Shown here: piece by piece, positions 1 through 9,083 of the stretch
How the letters are laid out: every line of letters starts with the position of its first letter
Position numbering within the stretch: position 1 is the stretch's first letter
Source: Pontibacter sp. SGAir0037
GTDB lineage: Bacteria > Bacteroidota > Bacteroidia > Cytophagales > Hymenobacteraceae
NCBI RefSeq assembly: GCF_005491705.1
Contig: NZ_CP028092.1
Coordinates: 2,914,001 to 2,978,000, forward strand
DNA length: 64,000 bases
Direction of reading: 5' to 3'
Made by a program: the position numbers and the translations under genes
Notes under the pieces: generated by a model
What the model was told of the DNA's origin: nothing
The model's database searches: none
What the model saw: the letters and a program-made list of their open reading frames with translations, nothing else

Positions 1-441
1 ATAATTGCCCGCGTGGTGGACCTGGCTACAAGCCTGAACGGCGTTATTTTGGCTACGTCTGATAAATACAGGTGGGACCTTTCTTTCAACATACTGCTGG
101 CTGGCCTCACCATCTGGACAAACTGGTACTTTATCAGGCGTTATGGCATTAATGGAGCAGCTTTTGCCTCTATGATCTCTTATCTGTTCATTAACATGTC
201 GCGGCTCCTGTTTGTAAAATTTATATACAACCTGCAGCCTTTTGCCTGGAGTTCTGTTACCATTACGTTTATTGCTGCTGTATCTCTGGGTGCAGCTTAT
301 CTTCTGCCAGATTTAGGTAACGTATTTTTAGATATCTTTGTCAGATCTTTACTGATAACTGTGATTTATGCCGGCCTAACAATTGGGTTTAAAATATCAC
401 CGGAAATAAATGCCTGGCTACAAAAACTTTTGCCCAACTAG
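1..441 (+). CDS. Polysaccharide flippase/transporter, C-terminal part (5' end outside window)
   Basis: The reading frame is open from base 1, so this is the last ~146 residues of a longer protein. It holds four to five hydrophobic segments separated by short charged loops, for example around FNILLAGLTIW, AAFASMISYLF and SLLITVIYAGL. The pattern fits the C-terminal half of MATE/Wzx-like flippases, which move lipid-linked sugar units across the inner membrane. The motif YGINGAAFASMISY resembles the conserved 'GxxGAAxAt' stretch of that superfamily. The family call is an inference from this pattern, because the N-terminal half is not visible. No terminator is evident before the next gene. Confidence 0.7.
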   Translation: MIARVVDLATSLNGVILATSDKYRWDLSFNILLAGLTIWTNWYFIRRYGINGAAFASMISYLFINMSRLLFVKFIYNLQPFAWSSVTITFIAAVSLGAAYLLPDLGNVFLDIFVRSLLITVIYAGLTIGFKISPEINAWLQKLLPN

Positions 442-574
442 CAGGTTGTAAATATGACTATTTCATTATTAAATATAAAATACCTGCGCTTGTTCAGCTT
501 TACCGAGGGCACAAAATGCAACTTAGATGACAGGGCTTCGTTACTTTAATTTGTTCCACCAACCGGGCTTGTCT

Positions 575-1114
575 ATGTTACGATACAGCTTCTTCCTGCT
601 ACTAACGCTTCCTCTCTACTTCTCCTGCTCTTCAGGCAGTTCCACAGATAAAGAAGCAGAACAGGCGTACCAGGACCTTCGTAATTTTGTAGCAGACGTT
701 GAACAGGATACCGCTATGGCTACTGACGTTACAGAAGCTGCCTGGGAAGAAGAGGCGGATCAGTTGCTGGAAGAATACAGCAAGCACGAATCAAAGGCAG
801 ATGAATACCGGGAGCATTATAGTGTGGAAAAACGGGAAGAAATTAAGGCGCTGGAAGAAAGGTTTGAGCTCGCTTATGAGAAAAGGCAAAAGCTATACGA
901 TGATGTGAGCCGCCGCTACAGGCTTCGGCAGGATATGTTAGGCGTAGAAGTTGCTGCAGATGATCTAAGCACCATCCAGGCAGATAACATAACAGCCACC
1001 TATCAGAAGTTTATAAATACGCTGCATAGTAACAAAGAGCTCTATACGGCCCGGGACTGGGAGCATATAGAAGGCTGGTGGAGCGCCCTAAACGACAGAA
1101 GGCAGGAAGTATAA
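575..1114 (+). CDS. Hypothetical lipoprotein, charged and helical
   Basis: About 179 residues. An in-frame ATG at 527 exists, but the start at 575 places MLRYSFFLLLTLPLYFSC directly at the N-terminus, a signal peptide ending in a lipobox-like LYFSC. This predicts a lipid-anchored envelope protein. The mature part is rich in Glu, Lys and Arg and probably forms long helices or coiled coil (around VEKREEIKALEERFELAYEK). I do not recognise the family. It follows the flippase on the same strand after 133 bases, so a shared transcript is possible. A 19-codon frame (1135-1194) follows it and has the look of leftover coding sequence. Confidence 0.65.
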   Translation: MLRYSFFLLLTLPLYFSCSSGSSTDKEAEQAYQDLRNFVADVEQDTAMATDVTEAAWEEEADQLLEEYSKHESKADEYREHYSVEKREEIKALEERFELAYEKRQKLYDDVSRRYRLRQDMLGVEVAADDLSTIQADNITATYQKFINTLHSNKELYTARDWEHIEGWWSALNDRRQEV

Positions 1115-1204
1115 GCCCAACTAAAACCAGCTGATATGGCTATGATTCAAAAGAAACAGGAGGAGTACGTAGCAATAAGGGAAAACCTGAATTAAAGCCT
1201 GCAA

Positions 1205-1915
1205 TTAAAAACCATTCGTCAGCGAGAAAGATTCTACACGCGAGTCCAGCACTTTTCCGTGCTCACACTTCAATACCCTGTTCGGGTAACGGTTAATAAT
1301 TTCGTAGTTGTGGGTTGCCATTAAGATGGCGGTACCACTGTTGTTAATTTCCAGAAACAGCTGCATAATGCCGTCTGCCACCATCGGATCGAGATTACCG
1401 GTGGGTTCATCGGCAAAGAGAATAACAGGTTCGTTTAACAGGGCACGTGCAATTACAATGCGCTGCTGCTCACCGCCAGACAGCTGGTGGGGCATCTTGT
1501 TGGCAGCCGCATCCAGGCCAACACGCATCAGCACTTCCGAAATGCGTTGCTTTATTTTTGATTTGTCTTTCCAGCCGGTTGCTTTTAAAACGAACGAAAG
1601 GTTTTCAGCAACAGTTCTGTCGAAAAGCAGCTGGAAATCCTGGAATATTATACCTATTTTCCGGCGCAGGAAAGGCACCTTTGCACGGGGCAGCTTGCTT
1701 AACCTGAATTCTGAAACAGAGCCTATGCCTGTTTGCAGCGGTAAATCGGCGTAAAGGGTTTTTAACAAAGAGCTTTTCCCGCTGCCTGTGCGACCTACCA
1801 GGTATACAAATTCTCCTTTCTCAATATCAAAATTCACATTGCTGAGAATGGTATTAACATCCTGGTAAATAACCACGTCGCGTAACGACACGACTGGCGA
1901 AGTAGAAAAGTTCAT
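1205..1915 (-). CDS. ftsE: FtsE-like cell-division ABC transporter ATP-binding protein
   Basis: A 236-residue ABC ATPase, the usual FtsE size. It carries Walker [10 protein letters not shown] (residues ~41-49), a Q-loop in IIFQDFQLL, the signature LSGGEQQR, Walker [13 protein letters not shown] and the switch His in MATHNYEI. The 'FQDFQLL' and 'DEPTGNLD' wording is typical of the FtsE/LolD branch. FtsE works with the permease FtsX at the inner face of the division septum to control peptidoglycan hydrolases. No ftsX is adjacent. The gene follows a 67-residue hypothetical gene after 6 bases and is almost certainly co-transcribed with it. LolD or another FtsE-like ATPase is the main alternative. 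Confidence 0.82.
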   Translation of the reverse strand: MNFSTSPVVSLRDVVIYQDVNTILSNVNFDIEKGEFVYLVGRTGSGKSSLLKTLYADLPLQTGIGSVSEFRLSKLPRAKVPFLRRKIGIIFQDFQLLFDRTVAENLSFVLKATGWKDKSKIKQRISEVLMRVGLDAAANKMPHQLSGGEQQRIVIARALLNEPVILFADEPTGNLDPMVADGIMQLFLEINNSGTAILMATHNYEIINRYPNRVLKCEHGKVLDSRVESFSLTNGF

Positions 1916-1921
1916 GTGGTA

Positions 1922-2125
1922 TTAAATCTCTAATTTTTGAAGTTTGCCAAACTCTAAACCGGCTATCACTGCTGCCAGGCCATCTTCCTTCCCCTCTAAA
2001 CCATAGCGATCCAGATTTTTCAAAGGGCGATCGGCCCTGAAGTAGGCAATCAGCACAAAGTTGTCGTCCCGTAGCTGAATATAATCCGGAATCTTAGCCT
2101 TTCCTTTTACTTTGATGATATACAT
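1922..2125 (-). CDS. Small conserved hypothetical protein upstream of ftsE
   Basis: A 67-residue soluble protein starting MYIIKVKGKAKIPDYIQLRD. It has no signal peptide or membrane segment and is a compact mix of strands and one helix. Its stop lies 6 bases before the ftsE-like start, so the two form an operon with this gene first. I do not recognise a domain. The tight coupling and good codon structure argue that it is real. Any link to cell division is only an inference from position. Confidence 0.65.
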   Translation of the reverse strand: MYIIKVKGKAKIPDYIQLRDDNFVLIAYFRADRPLKNLDRYGLEGKEDGLAAVIAGLEFGKLQKLEI

Positions 2126-2131
2126 CCTGAA

Positions 2132-2232
2132 GAGAATTATGAATTAGAAATTATGAATTATGAATTATAAATTGAGACCGGGCACTTGCCTCCACCTCAT
2201 TCATAACTCATAATTCATCATTCATAATTATT
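2132..2232. repeat. AT-rich intergenic inverted repeat
   Basis: The left arm (about 2137-2177) is built from repeated 'gaattatgaatta' units. The right arm (about 2200-2232) holds the complementary 'cataattcat' units. A ~20-base G+C-richer centre separates them, so the region can fold into an imperfect hairpin. It lies between the fructose-6-phosphate aldolase stop and the small gene upstream of ftsE. Similar wording recurs near 15471-15578 and 25121-25262. Confidence 0.6.
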
Positions 2233-2236
2233 ATGA

Positions 2237-2893
2237 TTACTTATTTCCTTTAGCATGGTCGGCTAAGAAAGTAGCCAGGCCGCTATCAGTAAGCGGGTGC
2301 TTTAGCAGACCTGTGATCACAGAAAGCGGGCAGGTAACTACATCAGCACCAATTTCGGCACACTGCACTAGGTGCATAACGTGGCGAACAGAGGCAGCCA
2401 GTACCTGTGTCTGGTAGCCGTAGTTGCTGTAGATATCCACAATCTGCTCAATCAGTTGCAAGCCATTGGTAGAAACGTCATCCAGACGACCTACGAAGGG
2501 CGATACATAGGTTGCTCCGGCCTTAGCTGCCAGAATAGCCTGTCCGGCTGAGAACACAAGAGTACAGTTTGTTTTAATTCCTTTTTCGCTGAAATAGCGG
2601 ATAGCTTTTACACCATCTTTGATCATCGGAACTTTTACAACGATGTTCGGGTGCAGGCTGGCCAAAAACTCACCTTCACTTACGATAGTATCGAAATCTG
2701 TTGCGATTACTTCAGCGCTAATGTCACCATCTACTATTTCGCAGATTTTCTTATAATGCGCCATTACGTTGTCGTGGCCAAAGATTCCTTCTTTTGCCAT
2801 CAAAGACGGGTTTGTTGTTACACCGTCTAATACACCAAGATCGTAGGCTTCCTGAATGTCCTGCAGGTTTGCAGTGTCGATAAAGAATTTCAT
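2237..2893 (-). CDS. fsa: Fructose-6-phosphate aldolase / transaldolase-like protein
   Basis: The start is placed at ATG 2893 ([13 protein letters not shown]), giving 218 residues, the normal length for the small transaldolase/FSA family. The frame stays open further upstream, but family members begin at MKFF. Visible family marks are GVTTNPSLM near residues 24-32, the Schiff-base lysine in IVVKVPM (Lys ~87) and [10 protein letters not shown]. The enzyme cleaves or forms fructose 6-phosphate, or transfers dihydroxyacetone units, in the cytoplasm. FSA and TalC-type transaldolase cannot be separated with certainty from sequence alone. A TAGATTTG -7-like box sits at 2918-2925. Confidence 0.88.
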   Translation of the reverse strand: MKFFIDTANLQDIQEAYDLGVLDGVTTNPSLMAKEGIFGHDNVMAHYKKICEIVDGDISAEVIATDFDTIVSEGEFLASLHPNIVVKVPMIKDGVKAIRYFSEKGIKTNCTLVFSAGQAILAAKAGATYVSPFVGRLDDVSTNGLQLIEQIVDIYSNYGYQTQVLAASVRHVMHLVQCAEIGADVVTCPLSVITGLLKHPLTDSGLATFLADHAKGNK

Positions 2894-2917
2894 AGTAATG
2901 GGATATAGATTTACATA

Positions 2918-2925
2918 CAAATCTA
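2918..2925 (-). promoter_or_regulatory. Predicted -7 box of the fsa promoter
   Basis: On the minus strand the bases read TAGATTTG, matching the Bacteroidota -7 consensus TAnnTTTG. It lies 24 bases upstream of the preferred ATG at 2893. No clean -33 TTTG is seen at the usual spacing. Confidence 0.5.
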
Positions 2926-3002
2926 ACGCAATAATCCGAATCAGAAAAGGATAAAGAGATTAATAAAGAATAAATGTATTGGATACACTTATAAGAGAGG
3001 GC

Positions 3003-3103
3003 AAAAAAAAGTGGCAAACCAACATCGCGTCGCTACAACCGCCTACCCTTGCTCGCTTCCGCACCTGGGGGAGTTCGGCGGGAGCTGACCGTGCCGATTT
3101 GCC
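3003..3103 (-). ncRNA. ffs: Signal recognition particle RNA (small bacterial SRP/4.5S RNA)
   Basis: The minus strand carries the universally conserved SRP domain IV: CCCCCAGGTGCGGAAGCGAG followed by CAAGGGTA. This includes the GGAAG tetraloop region and the asymmetric loop bound by Ffh. The predicted 5' end (GGCAAATC, from 3103) pairs with the 3' end (GGTTTGCC, 3020 to 3013), closing a ~91-nt hairpin RNA. A run of T follows at 3010-3003, serving as terminator. A textbook promoter ends 4 bases before 3103. The RNA forms the signal recognition particle with Ffh and targets nascent membrane proteins to the inner membrane. ORFs drawn through this stretch are artefacts. Confidence 0.93.
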
Positions 3104-3107
3104 GTTG

Positions 3108-3138
3108 CAAAGGTAGTAAAATTTATTCTTGCCGCAAA
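3108..3138 (-). promoter_or_regulatory. Consensus Bacteroidota promoter of ffs
   Basis: Read on the minus strand: TTTG at 3138-3135, exactly 19 bases, then TACCTTTG at 3115-3108. This matches the -33 TTTG / -7 TAnnTTTG consensus of the Bacteroidota housekeeping sigma factor. The predicted transcription start (3105-3103) coincides with the 5' end of the folded SRP RNA. Confidence 0.88.
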
Positions 3139-3335
3139 CATACCCACACAAAAAATCACTCTTTCACCTTTCACCTAGCTTAACAACTTCATAATAAACT
3201 GATTATACTTAAATAAATTTTCATTCAAAGGCTTTGTTTCTTCGTTTCTGTAGTTAAACAAACCTGTTTGACCAGTAAAAACGGAGGCAAGAAATCAGAT
3301 TTGGGTACAATTGTGCTAAATGAAAAGACAAACTG

Positions 3336-3367
3336 TTGGTAAAAACTATAAATCTGCCTTAACTTTG
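3336..3367 (+). promoter_or_regulatory. Predicted guaA promoter (possibly leaderless transcript)
   Basis: TTG at 3336-3338, 21 bases, then TAACTTTG at 3360-3367. The -7 box ends only 3 bases before the preferred guaA ATG (3371), so transcription would begin at or next to the start codon. Confidence 0.55.
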
Positions 3368-3370
3368 CGC

Positions 3371-4900
3371 ATGCCAGAAAAAATACTCATCCTCGACTTT
3401 GGCTCCCAGTACACCCAACTTATTGCCAGAAGGGTTCGGGAGCTTAATGTATATTGTGAGATATACCCTTTTAACAAAATCCCAGAACTTACAGACGATG
3501 TAAAAGGTGTTATCTTATCAGGAAGCCCTTGCTCTGTTCGCGACTACGAGCATCCAACCATTGATTTGTATCAGTTTATTGGCAAAGTGCCTGTATTGGG
3601 CGTTTGCTATGGAGCCCAGCTGATCGCTCATGAACACCAGGGTGAAGTAACCCCTTCTACCATCAGAGAATATGGCCGTGCCAGGTTATCAGAACTGCAT
3701 ACAGCCAGTCGCCTGATGAAGGAACTTACCCCTGGCTCGATCGTGTGGATGTCGCATGGAGATACAATTAAAGAAATTCCGGATAACTTCGAAATTATTG
3801 CCAGTACAGAAAGTGTGCGTGTAGCTGCTTATAAACTGCGTGATCATGAGACATATGGTATACAGTTTCACCCGGAAGTAACCCATTCCGATGAAGGCAA
3901 GATATTGCTCCGCAACTTTGTAGTGCATATTTGTGAATGCTCTCAGGATTGGACTCCAGACCAGTTTATCGAAAGTACCGTAGCCGAAATACGCGAAACA
4001 GTAGGTAACGACAGGGTAGTTTTAGGGCTTTCGGGTGGCGTAGACTCCAGTGTGGCTGCTATGCTGATACACGAGGCTATCGGGGAAAACCTCTACTGTA
4101 TATTTGTTGATAACGGCCTGCTACGCAAAGATGAGTTTGAGGCCGTGCTGGATTCTTACAAGCACATGGGCCTGAATGTGAAGGGTGTAGATGCCAAAGA
4201 CCGTTTCTATACGGCACTGGCTGGTATTTCAGATCCTGAGCTGAAGCGTAAAGCAATCGGCCGTGTGTTTATAGAGGTTTTTGATGATGAAGCACACAAA
4301 ATAGAAAACGTAAAATGGCTTGCACAAGGCACTATCTACCCGGACGTAATTGAATCGCTGAGTGTAAAAGGTCCTTCTGCCACCATTAAATCGCACCATA
4401 ACGTAGGTGGCCTGCCCGACTTCATGAAACTGAAAGTGGTGGAACCGCTTAAAACACTTTTCAAAGATGAAGTTCGTTTGGTGGGAAGAACACTTAAAAT
4501 TGATGAATTGATTATCGGCCGCCATCCTTTCCCTGGTCCGGGACTGGCTATCCGTATTTTAGGTGACATCACGCCGCAGAAAGTGCATATCCTGCAGCAG
4601 GTAGATGATATCTTCATCAGAAATCTACGTAAATCAGGATTGTATGATGAAGTTTGGCAAGCGGGAGTTATGCTATTGCCGGTACAGTCGGTGGGTGTAA
4701 TGGGAGATGAGCGTACCTATGAAAACGTGGTGGCCCTTCGCGCTGTAACAAGTGTGGATGGTATGACAGCAGATTGGTCGCGTTTGCCGTATGAATTCCT
4801 GGCAGATGTTTCGAACGAAATCATCAATAAAGTAAAAGGCGTAAACCGCGTAGTGTACGATATTAGCTCGAAACCACCAGCTACTATTGAGTGGGAATAA
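3371..4900 (+). CDS. guaA: GMP synthase (glutamine-hydrolysing)
   Basis: From ATG 3371 ([20 protein letters not shown]) the protein is 509 residues. An upstream in-frame ATG at 3320 would add 17 residues but falls before the predicted -7 promoter box. Domains in order: class I glutamine amidotransferase with nucleophile Cys ~79 in GVCYGAQ and His/Glu in [12 protein letters not shown]-pyrophosphatase with the PP-loop [10 protein letters not shown] near residue 225; and the C-terminal dimerisation domain ending KPPATIEWE. It converts XMP to GMP using ATP and glutamine, the last step of guanine nucleotide synthesis. It appears monocistronic. Confidence 0.97.
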   Translation: MPEKILILDFGSQYTQLIARRVRELNVYCEIYPFNKIPELTDDVKGVILSGSPCSVRDYEHPTIDLYQFIGKVPVLGVCYGAQLIAHEHQGEVTPSTIREYGRARLSELHTASRLMKELTPGSIVWMSHGDTIKEIPDNFEIIASTESVRVAAYKLRDHETYGIQFHPEVTHSDEGKILLRNFVVHICECSQDWTPDQFIESTVAEIRETVGNDRVVLGLSGGVDSSVAAMLIHEAIGENLYCIFVDNGLLRKDEFEAVLDSYKHMGLNVKGVDAKDRFYTALAGISDPELKRKAIGRVFIEVFDDEAHKIENVKWLAQGTIYPDVIESLSVKGPSATIKSHHNVGGLPDFMKLKVVEPLKTLFKDEVRLVGRTLKIDELIIGRHPFPGPGLAIRILGDITPQKVHILQQVDDIFIRNLRKSGLYDEVWQAGVMLLPVQSVGVMGDERTYENVVALRAVTSVDGMTADWSRLPYEFLADVSNEIINKVKGVNRVVYDISSKPPATIEWE

Positions 4901-4923
4901 AAACCAGGTATAAGAAGATTGGA

Positions 4924-4987
4924 GACGCAAGACATAAGACTTGAAGTAAAGAACTAAAAGCCGGATGTCTTGCGTCCTTTGTCTTAT
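4924..4987. repeat. Intergenic inverted repeat after guaA
   Basis: The left arm GACGCAAGAC plus ATAAGAC (4924-4940) is complementary to GTCTTGCGTC (4967-4976) and GTCTTAT (4981-4987). The two arm blocks are in direct order on both sides rather than mirror order, so alternative pairings are possible. It could act as the guaA terminator or be a degenerate short mobile repeat. It has no obvious T-tail. Confidence 0.55.
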
Positions 4988-5015
4988 GCCTTTTATAGCA
5001 TACTGTTTTAAAACG

Positions 5016-6716
5016 ATGAAACGAAACTTTTGGAAGCATCTAGCGGCTATACTTTTAGCCGGAGCTTTAGCGTTGCCGGCAAGTGCTCAGCAAAACAACG
5101 AAGTAAGGTACAACAACGGTAAAATCTTACTGGAGCAGCAGCGTTTCGACCAGGCAATGGCCGAGCTGATGCCTTTAACAGATGCCGGGAACCCATACGC
5201 TCCGGAAGCTTCCTACTTTTATGCGCTGGCTGCCCTGAATGCCTCCAAACTGGTAGATGCCAACCTGATGCTGCAACAGCTGAAGGAACAGCATCCGCAA
5301 TGGCAAGGCATGCCGGAAGCCCAGTATTTACTGGCAAATGTATTATTTGAGCGGAACAACTATGAGCAGGCACTGGCTGAGCTTCGGCTTATTAAATCAT
5401 CGGCACTTCGCTCCGATGCCGATGGCCTCAAGCGCTACTACCTGAATCGCCTGAACGACCGCACAACTTTTGAGAAACTGCTACAGCTAAACCCCGAAGA
5501 TAAAATAGTAGCACAGGCCTTTGCCGATAAGCTGGTAAACGGCTGGTATCGCCCACAGGACAAAACCATTCTCGAAAACCTGGTTGCCAGGCATAACCTG
5601 GATCGCAACCGCTATCTCCGTACAAGCAACAGGAACGGCCAGGGTATACGTATAGCAGCCCTTCTCCCCTTCCAGCTGAACCAGGATCCAAACCAATCTG
5701 CCCGTAAAAATCAGTTTGTAAACGACTTATATGCCGGCATGAAGCTAGCCCAGGATTCGCTTGCACAATTAGGCATACAAGTGAACCTCTACTCTTATGA
5801 TGTCGGTACAGATACAGCTACTGCCCGAAAAACGCTGGCGCTGCCAGAGATGCGACAGATGGACCTTGTCATTGGCCCGATCTATAAATCTGCCGCACCG
5901 CTCGCAGCCCGCTTTGCTACACAGCACAATATTCCTGTTATAAACCCACTCACCCAAGACCTGGAGGTGGCGCAAAACAGCCAGCAGGTATACCTGTTTG
6001 AGTCGTCTATAGCCACACAGGCACGGCAGGCAGCCAGCTATGCGTACAACAACTTTTCTCCTAAAACGGTTACTATTTTATACGAAGGTGCCTCCTCCGA
6101 CACAACTTTTGCGCGCTATTACCGCCAGCACTTCATTAGCCTGGGAGGAAAAGTAAAGGCTTATAAAAAAATAAACTCAGCCCAGGCCTCTGCTACCGCC
6201 TCGGCTTTTACCAGCCTCGACCTCACAAATATTGGCCACTTAGCCGTTTTTTCAGATAAAATGACCGCTGCTGTAAATGCGATGAGTTTACTGAGCGGAA
6301 GACCTGAAAGGCTGCCCCTGATTACGTATGACAAATGGCTGGAGATTAACCAGATCTCTTTGCGCCAACTCGACAACCAGGAGATATATTTTATTAGCCC
6401 CAAGTATGTAAACAGAATGTCGCCGGCTACCAACTGGTTCAGGAAACGTTATACAGCAAAGTATAATTTACCACCTTCGGCCTACGCCTATGCTGGTTTT
6501 GAGATGCTGTTCTACTACAGCAACCTGCTCCAGCAGTACGGTTCTAACCTGAGCCAGGCATTGGTTGCAAGCGGAGTAAAGCCGGGCGTTCTTTACCAGG
6601 GTATTGGTTACACCAATGGCACTGCCAGTACAGAACCTAAAAAAGACAATCAATATGTTCCGATAACCAAGCTGGAGAACCTACAGCTTATTGTCGTGAA
6701 CCCAACATTCTATTAA
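5016..6716 (+). CDS. Exported protein with N-terminal TPR-like and C-terminal periplasmic-binding fold
   Basis: The start is set at ATG 5016, where MKRNFWKHLAAILLAGALAL...ASAQ forms a classical signal peptide; an upstream in-frame ATG would spoil it. The protein has 566 residues. Residues ~28-190 contain TPR-like helical pairs (ILLEQQRFDQAM, VLFERNNYEQAL). From ~205 on, IRIAALLPFQL and DLVIGPIYKSAA mark a type I periplasmic-binding-protein fold, as in LivJ/LpoA-like proteins. The same combination of TPRs and a binding-protein fold occurs in LpoA, a periplasmic activator of penicillin-binding proteins, but a ligand-binding role is equally possible. No transporter genes are adjacent. Confidence 0.75.
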   Translation: MKRNFWKHLAAILLAGALALPASAQQNNEVRYNNGKILLEQQRFDQAMAELMPLTDAGNPYAPEASYFYALAALNASKLVDANLMLQQLKEQHPQWQGMPEAQYLLANVLFERNNYEQALAELRLIKSSALRSDADGLKRYYLNRLNDRTTFEKLLQLNPEDKIVAQAFADKLVNGWYRPQDKTILENLVARHNLDRNRYLRTSNRNGQGIRIAALLPFQLNQDPNQSARKNQFVNDLYAGMKLAQDSLAQLGIQVNLYSYDVGTDTATARKTLALPEMRQMDLVIGPIYKSAAPLAARFATQHNIPVINPLTQDLEVAQNSQQVYLFESSIATQARQAASYAYNNFSPKTVTILYEGASSDTTFARYYRQHFISLGGKVKAYKKINSAQASATASAFTSLDLTNIGHLAVFSDKMTAAVNAMSLLSGRPERLPLITYDKWLEINQISLRQLDNQEIYFISPKYVNRMSPATNWFRKRYTAKYNLPPSAYAYAGFEMLFYYSNLLQQYGSNLSQALVASGVKPGVLYQGIGYTNGTASTEPKKDNQYVPITKLENLQLIVVNPTFY

Positions 6717-6791
6717 AAGCCAGTACATGCGCAGATTGCAGAAATTAATTACTCTGCCATGCAATCATAAAAATAATTTGAACTCTATACT

Positions 6792-8090
6792 ATGAAGATA
6801 GCTCCTATCAGCGAAGAACTTTTTCAGCGTGCACAGCATAGCATACCCGGTGGCGTAAACTCACCGGTTCGAGCCTTTAGAGCAGTAGGCGGAAACCCTC
6901 GTTTCATGGTTTCAGCCAAAGGCCCCTACCTGTACGATGAAGACGGAAATCAGTACATAGAATTTATAAACTCCTGGGGGCCGATGATCTTAGGCCACGC
7001 TTCAGAGGTAGTAGAAAAAGCCGTTCGGGAGGCTATACCAAACTCACTCTCCTTCGGAGCTCCCACCCGCAGAGAGATTGAAATCGCCGAGCTCATTATT
7101 GACATGGTGCCTTCGGTAGAGAAGGTACGTATGGTAAATTCGGGTACAGAGGCTACCATGTCGGCTATTCGCGTGGCCAGAGGCTATACAGGCCGCAGCA
7201 AGATTATTAAGTTTGAAGGCTGCTACCACGGCCACGGTGACTCCTTCTTGATAGCTGCCGGTAGTGGCGCTGTTACTTTGGGGTATCCTGATAGTCCGGG
7301 AGTAACCATGGGTGTTGCTGCCGATACACTTACAGCACCTTATAACAACCTGGAAGCCGTAAAAACACTGGTAGATGCTAATAAGGATCATGTAGCCGCC
7401 ATCATTCTGGAACCTGTGGCAGGCAACATGGGGCTGGTAACACCTGAACCTGATTTTCTGCAGGGACTTCGCACGCTCTGTGATCAGCATGGCATTGTGC
7501 TTATTTTCGACGAAGTGATGACAGGTTTCCGCCTGGCACCTGGCGGGGCACAGCAGTTACTGGGTATTACACCAGATATGACAACGCTTGGCAAGATTAT
7601 AGGCGGCGGTATGCCTGTAGGTGCCTACGGTGGTAAAAAAGAAATAATGGACTTTGTAGCTCCTGCCGGGCCTGTATACCAGGCGGGCACCCTATCGGGT
7701 AACCCTATTGCGATGGCAGCAGGTATGGCTATGCTACAGCACCTGCACAACAACGCATCCGTTTACGAAACATTGGAAAACACAACTTCTAAAATCGTAA
7801 ATGGCATGCAGGAGAACATGCAAAAGCTCGGCCTGAACTATACGATAAACCGCATTGGCTCTATGTTTAGTATTTTCTTTACCCAGCAGCGTGTAGCAGA
7901 TTTTGAAAGTGCCAAAACTTCAGACACAGCTTTATTCGGCCGCTACTTTAACAGCATGCTGCAGCGAGGTATATATCTTGCACCATCGCAATACGAAGCC
8001 TTGTTTGTTTCTACATCCATTACCGATGAGCTGGTAGAACAATACCTGCAAGCGAATTTTGAAGCATTACAAGAGGCACATCAGCAATAG
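6792..8090 (+). CDS. hemL: Glutamate-1-semialdehyde 2,1-aminomutase
   Basis: 432 residues, the full family length. Key signs are the N-terminal IPGGVNSPVRAF, the PLP phosphate-binding area VNSGTEATMSAIRVARG, the PLP-contacting ILIFDEVMTGFR segment and the lysine of TTLGKIIGGGMPVGAYGG that forms the Schiff base. It converts glutamate-1-semialdehyde to 5-aminolevulinate in the C5 route to haem. It stands alone here, with a terminator at 8113-8152. Confidence 0.97.
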   Translation: MKIAPISEELFQRAQHSIPGGVNSPVRAFRAVGGNPRFMVSAKGPYLYDEDGNQYIEFINSWGPMILGHASEVVEKAVREAIPNSLSFGAPTRREIEIAELIIDMVPSVEKVRMVNSGTEATMSAIRVARGYTGRSKIIKFEGCYHGHGDSFLIAAGSGAVTLGYPDSPGVTMGVAADTLTAPYNNLEAVKTLVDANKDHVAAIILEPVAGNMGLVTPEPDFLQGLRTLCDQHGIVLIFDEVMTGFRLAPGGAQQLLGITPDMTTLGKIIGGGMPVGAYGGKKEIMDFVAPAGPVYQAGTLSGNPIAMAAGMAMLQHLHNNASVYETLENTTSKIVNGMQENMQKLGLNYTINRIGSMFSIFFTQQRVADFESAKTSDTALFGRYFNSMLQRGIYLAPSQYEALFVSTSITDELVEQYLQANFEALQEAHQQ

Positions 8091-8112
8091 TGTAAAAACA
8101 GAAAATTACCGG

Positions 8113-8152
8113 AAGCGGCAGCACCAGCAATGGTTCCTGCCGCTTTTGTTTT
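8113..8152 (+). terminator. Terminator of hemL
   Basis: Stem AAGCGGCAG (8113-8121) pairs with CTGCCGCTT (8137-8145), with an inner ACC/GGT pairing and a following TTGTTTT tail. Confidence 0.75.
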
Positions 8153-8241
8153 CTAAGTATCTGTTTCAGCCGGCTTATTTATCATTCCCGCAAATTATTG
8201 CTATATTAGTATAACAGTACTTCTCACCTGCAGTTATACCC

Positions 8242-8904
8242 ATGAAACAGTTATTCATTCTGCTGTCTTTCCTGCTTTGCACATTCACTGCCAGCTCTCA
8301 AAGCAAACTTTTCTTTGGAATAAATGCCGGACCAGATTTTACACTGGATAACTCTTTGCCCTTACCCACTCCAGATGCAAGTTTCAGGAACAAACCCAGC
8401 TGGAATTTTCTGGCCAGAATAGGCACCGATATTGGCCACAACAGCAGAATCCGACTGGACCTGGGTAGCATTGACATGAACAGCCGTCTAACCTACAACT
8501 ACAATAGCTCACCACCTGACCCTGAAGTACCGGTAAAAACAGAGTTGGCAATTCATACTGCCGTGCTGAACTTTAACTACGATTACAAGGCAATCAGCTT
8601 CGAAAAATTTGACGTGTATGCGTCAGCGGGTTTGCGGGCACAATTTCCAACCAGCAAAAAAGAGACAACAACTTATTCAGATAACAGAGAAGTAGAGACA
8701 ACCCGTGTTATTACCCAGTTCAACAAGAGCCTGTATGGTTTTGGTGCAGGTATAGTGCTTAAATACAAGCATTCTGATAAAGCTGCCTTTACACTAAGCC
8801 CCGATTACAGCCATTATTTCGAAGGCTTAAACAAAGGAAACAGCAGCAGTGTAAAACGGTTGAACTTAAGCGTGGGTGTGGAGTATAGGTTATCAATGGA
8901 ATAA
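8242..8904 (+). CDS. Outer-membrane beta-barrel family protein
   Basis: 220 residues with a clear signal peptide, MKQLFILLSFLLCTFTASSQ. The mature region alternates polar and hydrophobic residues in amphipathic strands (for example AVLNFNYDYKAI, GFGAGIVLKYK, LNLSVGVEYRL). It ends in an aromatic-type C-terminal strand, as small Bacteroidota outer-membrane barrels do. It probably spans the outer membrane, and its substrate or partner cannot be read from the sequence. It is likely monocistronic. Confidence 0.72.
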   Translation: MKQLFILLSFLLCTFTASSQSKLFFGINAGPDFTLDNSLPLPTPDASFRNKPSWNFLARIGTDIGHNSRIRLDLGSIDMNSRLTYNYNSSPPDPEVPVKTELAIHTAVLNFNYDYKAISFEKFDVYASAGLRAQFPTSKKETTTYSDNREVETTRVITQFNKSLYGFGAGIVLKYKHSDKAAFTLSPDYSHYFEGLNKGNSSSVKRLNLSVGVEYRLSME

Positions 8905-9083
8905 GAAAGGTAAGCTGATTTTAAAGCAGGTGACAAATTAATCTAAACTTACACTACTCTTTTTACTTCTTTAAGTAATCATTACAGGTAGACGGGCAAC
9001 AAATTCACCGCTATATTCTCACACCTCCATTAGTGGCTTTTCAGCTTATTTTACTACTTTTACAGCTTGTAAAAGCCCATCAC

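Noticed and set aside
1308-1754. 148-codon plus-strand frame opposite the FtsE-like gene
   Set aside because: Antisense of a gene with all ABC ATPase motifs.
2960-3151. Minus-strand ORF through the SRP RNA region
   Set aside because: It overlaps the SRP RNA and its promoter, and the translated product has no protein-like pattern.
3320-3370. N-terminal extension of GMP synthase from the ATG at 3320
   Set aside because: It is not part of the family N-terminus and lies across the predicted promoter.
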